Source: an uncultured Mollicutes bacterium
Lineage (GTDB): Bacteria; Bacillota_I; Bacilli_A; RFN20; CAG-826
NCBI GenBank assembly: GCA_900545015.1
Contig: UQXJ01000048.1
Span: forward strand, 1 to 7,859
Length of the DNA: 7,859 bases
Direction: 5' to 3'
Shown here: positions 1 to 5,766 of the stretch, in pieces
Numbering within the stretch: the stretch's first letter is position 1
How the letters are laid out: each line of letters begins with the position of its first letter
Program-made: the position numbers and the translations under genes
Notes under the pieces: model-generated
What the model was told of the DNA's origin: nothing
Databases searched by the model: none
What the model saw: the letters and a program-made list of their open reading frames with translations, nothing else

Positions 1-12
1 AAGAAAGGAGAA

Positions 13-49
13 ATTCTAAATTCCTCATTAATTGAGATAAATTTAGAAT
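13..49 (+). promoter_or_regulatory. Stem-loop in the leader of the lipoprotein operon
   Basis: A perfect 10-bp inverted repeat, ATTCTAAATT (13-22) with AATTTAGAAT (40-49), encloses a 4-bp inner stem CTCA (24-27)/TGAG (33-36) with a 5-nt loop. It lies between an AAAGGAG Shine-Dalgarno-like sequence (4-10) and the ATG at 63. No U-run follows, so a terminator is unlikely. It could be an mRNA hairpin that brings the ribosome site nearer the start codon, or a dyad bound by a regulator. The function is inferred; the pairing is directly visible. Confidence 0.5.
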
Positions 50-62
50 ACAAGATAAAAAT

Positions 63-1994
63 ATGAAAAAAAATAAAATTATTAATACGTTAGGAATTTT
101 ACTTCTTTCTTCAACTTTCGTTAGCTGTGGTACAAGAGGCACTAAAGATGATGTAAATCCAAATAACTTCTTAATTTTAACAAGTGGAAGTTTACAAGCT
201 GGCGGAAGTGCAAAGTTCCAAGTAAATTACAAAAGTGAAACTTTAGATAACGCTAATATTAAATACGAAGTTGTTGAAGGTGCTGATAATGTAAAAGAAG
301 AAAATGGTGTTTTTTATTTTATTAATCGTGAAACAACATCTTTTACAATTAAAGCATCACTTAAATATAACGAAAAAGATTACACAATCAGTAGAAAATA
401 TGAAGTTGTAAATGATGATATTACATTCCTTAAAGATATTAAAACTAATGGTGTAAAGGGTAAAGAATATAACGTTAGAGGTACTGTCGTATATAAAAAA
501 CCTAACAAATCAGGATTTGATGGCATTGTACTTGCTGATGGAACAGACACAATTTATGTTTACGGACCAGAAGTAGCAGATAGCGTTAATGTAGGAAATA
601 AAGTTAAATTATCTGCAAACTTTGCTCAATATATTGTTAAAGGCGAAGAAACTGCCGCTGAAAAATGGCAATTCACAGGTGGATTACAACTTGAATACCC
701 TAAAGTTCTATCAAATGATGGAAAAACTGATAATTCATTTTTAAGCGAATTAATATATGATTCATCACTTGCTGATGTTGAAAATCACCCAATGTATGAC
801 AACATAACGTCTAACTTATATAGAGTAAATGCTAAAGTTCATAAGGTTCAAGAACAAGGATATTTTAATTATTATTTCTATGATCCAAATGAAGTTAATA
901 GCATGTATGCTTATTCTAATTATAATGGTGCTGAATATAATTGGTTAGCAGAATTTGATGATGACAAATATCATGAATGTGTAATCATGGTTGTTAACGC
1001 TAAATGTACAATGGCTAATACATATTATAGAATGATACCATTTGCAGTTGATTCAAAAGAATATGTACAAACAAATTCAGATAGAGTTAATGGCGTTATG
1101 GTTAGAGCATTAGATTCATTTAATAAAACTTTCTATACAACAGGTGTTAAGCAAAGCATCCCAACATTAAAAGAAGATAAACTTTATAAAGATGCAAAGA
1201 TTACTTATACATCAAGCAATCAAGAAATTGCTAAAATTACTGATACAGGTTTTGACCTTTTAGGAAAAACTGGTAGTGTTGATATTACAGTTAATGTTGA
1301 ATATAAAGATGCAAAGAAGAGTGTCGCTACAGCTCTTGATATTAAAGCAAAACCAGTCGTAACAACAAAAAACATTGATGATATTTTAAAAGGCGAAGTT
1401 GGCGATGAAGTAGCTATTGAAGGCATTGTTGTCGACTATTCATGGCTAGCAAATTCCGGAACAGATAGAGGCGTTTACTATGTTCAAGACAAAACAGGAA
1501 GAACAATCATGATTCAACCTAACGCTCAATCAATTGGAACTGAACTTGAACCAGGTGAAAATGTAATCTTTAAAGGAAAACTTGCTGTTGGTTTAGGCGA
1601 TTATATTTATTTCGAACAAAACTTCAAAATTACTGATGGAACATTATTATTCCATGATTCAGCAAAAAATCCTTTATACAAAGAAATTGAAGCTAAAACA
1701 ATTGAGGAATTAGCTGCTTTAGTACCAAACGATGATCCATCGATGATTGGTAGAATTTATAAAACAACATATAAAGTTAAATTAGATGTTAAGCCATTCT
1801 ATTCTAACTATGTTATTTATTCACTAGATGAAACAGTAAGTTTCAATGCTTACTCAAGTAATGCTAAAATTCTTTCATTCTTAGATAAATATGTTGGTAA
1901 AACTGTTACAGGTTATATTGCAATTAGAGACTCAAAAACAGGCTCTCAACCTCGTTACGATGTATTAAGAAGTAATATTGAAGTGGTTGAATAA
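63..1994 (+). CDS. Lipoprotein with duplicated Ig-like and OB-fold-like domains, function unknown
   Basis: A 643-aa predicted surface lipoprotein. The N-terminus has Lys residues, a hydrophobic stretch and a lipobox F19-V20-S21-C22 followed by Gly, so the mature protein should be lipid-anchored at Cys22. By eye the body is: Ig-like strand-rich domain (about 36-116), OB-fold-like domain (about 120-215, with the pattern V-x-G-x-V, then G-I-V-L-A-D-G-T-D-T-I-Y-V-Y), a second OB-like segment (about 245-345), a Big_2-like domain (about 360-430, with S-S-N-Q-E-I-A-K-I), another OB-fold-like domain (about 435-530) and a last OB-like segment (about 545-643). The second half appears to repeat the first. 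OB folds of this kind occur beside nuclease domains in secreted proteins such as Bacillus YhcR, but no catalytic motif is visible here. It is first in the run and its stop lies 2 nt before the next ATG. Binding of nucleic acid is an inference. A strong Shine-Dalgarno is absent just before the ATG. Confidence 0.85.
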   Translation: MKKNKIINTLGILLLSSTFVSCGTRGTKDDVNPNNFLILTSGSLQAGGSAKFQVNYKSETLDNANIKYEVVEGADNVKEENGVFYFINRETTSFTIKASLKYNEKDYTISRKYEVVNDDITFLKDIKTNGVKGKEYNVRGTVVYKKPNKSGFDGIVLADGTDTIYVYGPEVADSVNVGNKVKLSANFAQYIVKGEETAAEKWQFTGGLQLEYPKVLSNDGKTDNSFLSELIYDSSLADVENHPMYDNITSNLYRVNAKVHKVQEQGYFNYYFYDPNEVNSMYAYSNYNGAEYNWLAEFDDDKYHECVIMVVNAKCTMANTYYRMIPFAVDSKEYVQTNSDRVNGVMVRALDSFNKTFYTTGVKQSIPTLKEDKLYKDAKITYTSSNQEIAKITDTGFDLLGKTGSVDITVNVEYKDAKKSVATALDIKAKPVVTTKNIDDILKGEVGDEVAIEGIVVDYSWLANSGTDRGVYYVQDKTGRTIMIQPNAQSIGTELEPGENVIFKGKLAVGLGDYIYFEQNFKITDGTLLFHDSAKNPLYKEIEAKTIEELAALVPNDDPSMIGRIYKTTYKVKLDVKPFYSNYVIYSLDETVSFNAYSSNAKILSFLDKYVGKTVTGYIAIRDSKTGSQPRYDVLRSNIEVVE

Positions 1995-1996
1995 TA

Positions 1997-3484
1997 ATGA
2001 AAAGAATTAGATTTTTAAGTCTATTAGTATTTTCATCAGTTGCTTTTTCTTGTTTCAGCTGTGGAAAACCAGCTGAACAAGAAAAGCATTACGATAATTA
2101 TGTTGAAATTATTAATTTCATTGGTGGTGAATTCACTAATTTAACACCTGATAAGCATGAAGTTGGTGATGAAATTCAAGTACAAGTAAAAGCGTTTAGT
2201 GGATATTATCTAAGTGCTTTAGAAATTAGTACTAATCAATCTATTAAATATGTTACTAAAGATACATACTCATTTATTTTAGAAAAAGGTGTGAATTCTT
2301 TAGAACCTATTTTTAATAGTATAAATAATAGTAAAGATTGCTCTTTAAAAACAAATACTACTTTAGGTGGAACAATTGCTTTATCTTCCTCACAAAGTTA
2401 TTTAGTTGGTTCAACTTGTAATTTTAGTGTTAATGTGGATTCAGGTTATAAGCTTGATAGTTTAAACATTAATGGTGTTGAAAGCTATGATGTAAATAAT
2501 AAAGAAAATAAATATACTTTTACATTATCTACAAATATTAATATTATCGATGCTTCGTTTAGTACAGTCGACATTAATGTTGATGAAAATAAATATGAAG
2601 TTGTAGATGAATTTAAAATTGAAAAAACAGTAGTAGAAACTAGTATTAGTGAAATGAATGACCCTTATGTTAACGTTAACAAAGATGAATTCTATGCAAA
2701 CTATAAACCTGCTACTAGTTATGAAGATGCATATTTTAGAAGTAAACACTATTTAATTAGTGGTGATATTGCTCCACAAAAACATATCCCTGCAGAAAAT
2801 AGTCCAGTCGCTGAAAAGCCTCAAACTGATTCCGGAGTTATGTATAAAAATGCACTTTGTAGATATGAAGTAGACAAAGACGGAAATTATATTTCTTACA
2901 CTATAAATACTCTCGATGGTTCATCAATGAAAGTTTATTATGGTGCAGGTTATTCTAGTTTAGATGAAGTTAGTGCCTATTTATTTGCTTTTGGCTATCC
3001 ACCAGCAAATACAACAAAAGGAACCAAAAAAGATGAATCCATTAAAGCAGTTCAAAAGTGGGGCAGATATGCTCGTCTTAATATCGGAAGATTTAGCGGC
3101 GATACTACAAAATATCCATTTGAACCATTATTAGATGGAATTAGGGATAAATATAATTATTATGAAACTGATTTTGGTTCTGACGATGAATATATGGTTG
3201 GTTCAAGATTAGAAAAACCATATTACTATAACGGTAATATTAGTAGAAGTGCTTGTCGATTTGTTTTTAATTTTGAAAACAAAGATGGAAGTGAATTAAA
3301 TTTAAAAAATAGACATGTTTATTACACCTATAATCATTACAATGATTTTGAAGAATATTTAAACTATAAAGGTGGTTATACACAAAGATTTGGCAGCGAA
3401 TCTGTTGGAAACGAACCAAACGATAATAATCCTGCAGTTAAACCAAGCAATCCACCTCTCACTATCAGTGCATTATTTAAATGA
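1997..3484 (+). CDS. Lipoprotein with InlB-like repeats and a barnase-like (N1/T1-type) ribonuclease domain
   Basis: A 495-aa predicted lipid-anchored secreted protein. The signal runs to a lipobox ending at Cys22 (Cys19 is an alternative), followed by Gly. Two divergent InlB B-repeat-like modules follow (about 36-108 and 117-190), each with Gly-Gly, then V-G-D/S, then S-G-Y-x-L, then a Y-S/T-F strand. Residues 320-457 resemble barnase. V325-S-A-Y-L to P336-A-N338 matches barnase V10 to N23 without a gap, and S-G-D (367-369) matches the G-G-D of barnase. E390, R417, R421 and H447 match barnase E73, R83, R87 and H102. R417 and R421 keep the exact R-x3-R spacing, and H447-Y-x-x-F keeps the H-Y-x-x-F motif. 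K341 or K344 may stand in for K27. The insert between E390 and R417 is longer than in barnase. The family cleaves single-stranded RNA through 2',3'-cyclic phosphates. The assignment is mine by eye, not by database. No barstar-like gene is visible. The start follows gene 1 by 2 nt with only a weak Shine-Dalgarno, suggesting coupling. Confidence 0.75.
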   Translation: MKRIRFLSLLVFSSVAFSCFSCGKPAEQEKHYDNYVEIINFIGGEFTNLTPDKHEVGDEIQVQVKAFSGYYLSALEISTNQSIKYVTKDTYSFILEKGVNSLEPIFNSINNSKDCSLKTNTTLGGTIALSSSQSYLVGSTCNFSVNVDSGYKLDSLNINGVESYDVNNKENKYTFTLSTNINIIDASFSTVDINVDENKYEVVDEFKIEKTVVETSISEMNDPYVNVNKDEFYANYKPATSYEDAYFRSKHYLISGDIAPQKHIPAENSPVAEKPQTDSGVMYKNALCRYEVDKDGNYISYTINTLDGSSMKVYYGAGYSSLDEVSAYLFAFGYPPANTTKGTKKDESIKAVQKWGRYARLNIGRFSGDTTKYPFEPLLDGIRDKYNYYETDFGSDDEYMVGSRLEKPYYYNGNISRSACRFVFNFENKDGSELNLKNRHVYYTYNHYNDFEEYLNYKGGYTQRFGSESVGNEPNDNNPAVKPSNPPLTISALFK

Positions 3485-4023
3485 AAAAAGCTGAAGCTAG
3501 GAAAAAATATCTTTTAATAAGAAAAAACATCGAAAATAAAAACTTAAAGGATGATATTATTTTTAATGTAGTCATCAATTTAATTAAATTGAAATCATTT
3601 AAAAATATCGGAATTTATTATTCATTAAAAACTGAAGTAGATACACATAAAATAATCAATTATTTGTTATTGAATAATATAAATGTGTACCTACCTTCAG
3701 TTAATGAAGATTATTCGTTAAGTTTTTATAAGATTGATTCAATAAACGATTTAGTTTTTAACGATAACTTTAAAGTCTATGAACCAAACAAGAGGAAAGA
3801 AAAAATGCTATCTAATATAAATCAGTTAGATATCATTTTTTTACCCCTTGTAGCTTTTAATTCTTCATATTATAGAATTGGTATGGGGAAAGGCTGCTAT
3901 GATAGAACTCTTTTTAATTATAATAATTTAAAAATTGGTCTTGCTTATAGAGAACAAAAATTAAAAGAAGTCGTTAAATTTGATTCATTTGATTTAAAAT
4001 TAGATGCTGTTATAAACGACTAA
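3481..4023 (+). CDS. ygfA: 5-formyltetrahydrofolate cyclo-ligase
   Basis: A 180-aa cytosolic enzyme of the YgfA/YqgN/MTHFS family (EC 6.3.3.2), which uses ATP to convert 5-formyltetrahydrofolate to 5,10-methenyltetrahydrofolate and so returns a storage or inhibitory folate to one-carbon metabolism. Family marks seen: the basic N-terminus (K-x-x-A-R-K-K-Y...I-R14), Y-Y-S-L-K-T-E-V-D-T-H (46-56), L-P-S (71-73), L-P-L-V-A-F (121-126), the signature R-I-G-M-G-K-G-C-Y-D-R (132-142), G-L-A-Y-R-E-Q and the terminal L-D-A-V-I-N-D. Length is normal for the family and no key part seems missing. Its ATG overlaps the stop of the RNase-like gene as ATGA (4 nt), and no Shine-Dalgarno is visible in front, so translational coupling is likely. 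It is the only cytosolic product among three lipoproteins in the run, and its link to them is not obvious. Confidence 0.92.
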   Translation: MKKAEARKKYLLIRKNIENKNLKDDIIFNVVINLIKLKSFKNIGIYYSLKTEVDTHKIINYLLLNNINVYLPSVNEDYSLSFYKIDSINDLVFNDNFKVYEPNKRKEKMLSNINQLDIIFLPLVAFNSSYYRIGMGKGCYDRTLFNYNNLKIGLAYREQKLKEVVKFDSFDLKLDAVIND

Positions 4024-4028
4024 GGGAG
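4024..4028 (+). promoter_or_regulatory. Shine-Dalgarno of the nucleotidase gene
   Basis: GGGAG begins directly after the cyclo-ligase stop codon and lies 5 nt before the ATG at 4034. It is the clearest ribosome site in the + strand run and supports this start, which also gives a complete lipoprotein signal. Confidence 0.7.
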
Positions 4029-4033
4029 AAATT

Positions 4034-5437
4034 ATGAAAAAAATATTCCAAAAGTTACTTTTTATTGTCCCTCTTGTTGGACTTTTTAGTTGTGGAGAAA
4101 AGCCTGATATTAGTACATCAATAAAAGATACTTTAACTATTATAGGCATTAATGATTTTCATGGAGCGTTTCTTCAAGATGATAGTTATAAGCAAACAGG
4201 CTTCAGTAGAATTGCTAGATATATTGAAGATGAAAGAAAAGATAGAGATTATTTTATAACTCTTTCTAGTGGGGATATGTTTCAAGGTGGTGCTGAATCT
4301 AATATTACTAAAGGAAAAATTGTGATAGATTCAATGAATTCCACAATGTTTGCTTCAATGACTGTAGGAAATCATGAATTTGATTGGACAGAAGCAGCTT
4401 TAAAAGAAAATGCTCAAAGAATGAATTTCCCTTTACTTGGAATTAATGTCTTCTATAAAGGAACAAATAAAAGACCTGATTTTCTTAAACCATCGACTGT
4501 AATAAATAAAAACGGATTAAAAGTTGGAATTATAGGGTGTACTCAATATGATTTAGGAACTTCGATTTTAGCTACAATTGCTAATAATTATGATTTCGTT
4601 GATCCAGTTGAACTTGCTAAAGAAGAAGCAATTAGATTAAGAGAAAAAGAAAAATGCGATATTATTATCGTATCGACTCATGATGGTTCAGCTAGTACTT
4701 ATAAAGAATTATCTAAAGATTATAATGGTGCGCCATATGTTGATGCTTTATTTCTTGGACATGACCATAAACCAAAATCAGGAATCTATAACAATATGCC
4801 TTATCTAGAAGGCGGCTGTAATGGCAATTATCTTGCAAGAATGGATTTTGATATTGAAAGAAATAATGGGAAATGGTCAATTGCTAATAAAGAATATAAA
4901 GTTGTTGAAACAAGCTCATTTATATTAGAATCAGATAAAATCAATAATATTTATAAAGAATATCAATCAGAAATATCTGCTGTTAGAGATCAAAATTTAT
5001 ATACTTTTACAAATAGCGTATCTAAATCAAATTTTTCTTTATTTGCAGCTAAATCATTGTTGGATTTCGCTAATAAGAAATTAACTTTTGACAAAACTAT
5101 ATCACTTGGCGTTATTAATAATGGCGGAATTAGAACAAGCGTAGCAGTTGGTGAATTTACTTATGGGGATTTAATTAAAGTCTATCCATTTGAAAACGTT
5201 ATTTGTGTTGTTAAAGTTGATGATTCAATGATTAACTATTATAGAAATGGTAGTAACCTTTATTCTTATGAAACAAATGATTTTAAAAAAGACAAAGATG
5301 GCTATTATTATGTTGCAACAATTGATTATGTCGCTTTTTATAATACAGCTCCTAGAATTGAAGTGTTTTCTTTCAATGATTATTTATGTAGAGATGTAAT
5401 TGCAGAGATACTTAAAACAGACGGATATAATGTATAA
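4034..5437 (+). CDS. 5'-nucleotidase/2',3'-cyclic phosphodiesterase family lipoprotein
   Basis: A 467-aa predicted surface lipoprotein, with hydrophobic signal and lipobox L17-F18-S19-C20 then Gly. The N-terminal calcineurin-like metallophosphoesterase domain has all the metal and catalytic motifs: N-D41-F-H43-G, S-G-D81-M-F-Q-G, G-N113-H114-E-F-D, T-H216-D-G and G-H243-D-H245. The C-terminal 5'-nucleotidase domain has N-N-G-G-I-R367 and, further on, Y-P-F-E-N (384-388). The family hydrolyses nucleoside 5'-monophosphates, and some members also act on 2',3'-cyclic and 3'-nucleotides, UDP-sugars or NAD; the exact substrate cannot be read here. The C-terminal domain is compact, and the usual G-G-D-G substrate loop after the V-A-T-x-D-Y strand is replaced by residues 434-440 (A-F-Y-N-T-A-P). 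It is last in the run, 10 nt after the cyclo-ligase, and is followed at once by a terminator. The neighbouring RNase-like lipoprotein suggests it dephosphorylates RNA breakdown products outside the cell, which is inference. Confidence 0.92.
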   Translation: MKKIFQKLLFIVPLVGLFSCGEKPDISTSIKDTLTIIGINDFHGAFLQDDSYKQTGFSRIARYIEDERKDRDYFITLSSGDMFQGGAESNITKGKIVIDSMNSTMFASMTVGNHEFDWTEAALKENAQRMNFPLLGINVFYKGTNKRPDFLKPSTVINKNGLKVGIIGCTQYDLGTSILATIANNYDFVDPVELAKEEAIRLREKEKCDIIIVSTHDGSASTYKELSKDYNGAPYVDALFLGHDHKPKSGIYNNMPYLEGGCNGNYLARMDFDIERNNGKWSIANKEYKVVETSSFILESDKINNIYKEYQSEISAVRDQNLYTFTNSVSKSNFSLFAAKSLLDFANKKLTFDKTISLGVINNGGIRTSVAVGEFTYGDLIKVYPFENVICVVKVDDSMINYYRNGSNLYSYETNDFKKDKDGYYYVATIDYVAFYNTAPRIEVFSFNDYLCRDVIAEILKTDGYNV

Positions 5438-5464
5438 AAAAATTAGGCAAACGCCTAATTTTTT
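5437..5464. terminator. Bidirectional intrinsic terminator between convergent genes
   Basis: A-A-A-A-AATTAGGC, loop AAAC, GCCTAATT-T-T-T-T: a 12-bp perfect stem with a GC-rich top, an A-run on the left and a T-run on the right. It begins at the last base of the nucleotidase stop codon and ends 13 nt before the stop of the small - strand gene. The symmetry gives a U-run on both transcripts, so it should end the + strand operon and the - strand genes alike. Confidence 0.88.
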
Positions 5465-5477
5465 GATTATATAATGA

Positions 5478-5711
5478 TTATTTAAACCAGAATGGATAGT
5501 CGAATAAGATAATCCAAACGATATCTAAGATCCAACCAACTGTTCCTGCAGCAACAATCCAAAGGATAGCTAAGATTAATTGAACAGCGCTTCCGTTTTC
5601 AATAGCTTTTGCGATTCTCCAAATTGCCCACGTAATATCGAGAATCCAAAGACATAAAACAAGTTTGAGCCATTTTGGGTTCTTTTCCATCCAATTTGTA
5701 AATTCTTTCAT
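5478..5711 (-). CDS. Small Trp-rich membrane protein with an internal repeat, function unknown
   Basis: A 77-aa predicted integral membrane protein that I do not assign to a named family. A short polar N-terminus (M-K-E-F-T-N-W...) is followed by hydrophobic segments at about 15-34 and 43-70, the second long enough for one long or two short helices. Nine of 77 residues are Trp (7, 14, 22, 28, 31, 51, 60, 66, 75). The motif W-I-L-D-I-x-W occurs twice, at 22-28 and 60-66, each with an Asp inside a hydrophobic helix, so the protein looks like a duplicated helix-loop unit. Its start is well supported: a GGAGG Shine-Dalgarno lies 9 nt before the ATG, with an extended -10 just upstream. It follows the phosphofructokinase gene by 55 nt and ends at the shared terminator. 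The strong start signals and biased composition make it a real gene; the role is unknown. Confidence 0.8.
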   Translation of the reverse strand: MKEFTNWMEKNPKWLKLVLCLWILDITWAIWRIAKAIENGSAVQLILAILWIVAAGTVGWILDIVWIILFDYPFWFK

Positions 5712-5720
5712 AAGTTCACG

Positions 5721-5760
5721 CCTCCAATAAAATTATAGCACAATGATTTTTGTTAGTTCA
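5721..5760 (-). promoter_or_regulatory. Promoter and Shine-Dalgarno of the small membrane protein gene
   Basis: Read on the - strand: an extended -10 TGCTATAAT (5740-5732) with a perfect TATAAT, and a poor -35 TGAACT (5760-5755) at 17-nt spacing. GGAGG (5725-5721) starts about 7 nt after the -10, so transcription would begin at or only a few bases before the Shine-Dalgarno, leaving a very short leader. This gives the gene its own promoter in the 55-nt gap behind the phosphofructokinase gene. Confidence 0.65.
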
Positions 5761-5766
5761 TATCTT

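Noticed and set aside
13..49. Leader stem-loop as an intrinsic terminator of an upstream gene
   Set aside because: No U-run follows on the + strand; the sequence after the stem is ACAAGATAAAAATATG.
1220..1426. A 68-codon open frame on the - strand inside the first lipoprotein gene
   Set aside because: Antisense shadow of a well supported gene, with a low-complexity Ser/Thr/Phe-rich translation and no ribosome site.
63..1994. Calling the first lipoprotein a YhcR-like nuclease because of its OB-fold-like domains
   Set aside because: No staphylococcal-nuclease-type or other catalytic motif is visible; only binding-type domains can be supported.
2525..2749. A 74-codon open frame on the - strand inside the barnase-like lipoprotein gene
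   Set aside because: Its Phe/Ile/Asn-rich translation mirrors AT-rich coding DNA on the other strand; no start signals were seen.
1997..3484. Reading the barnase-like gene as a toxin of a toxin-immunity pair
   Set aside because: It has a lipoprotein signal and surface-type repeats, and the next gene is a complete folate enzyme, not a barstar-like or other immunity protein.
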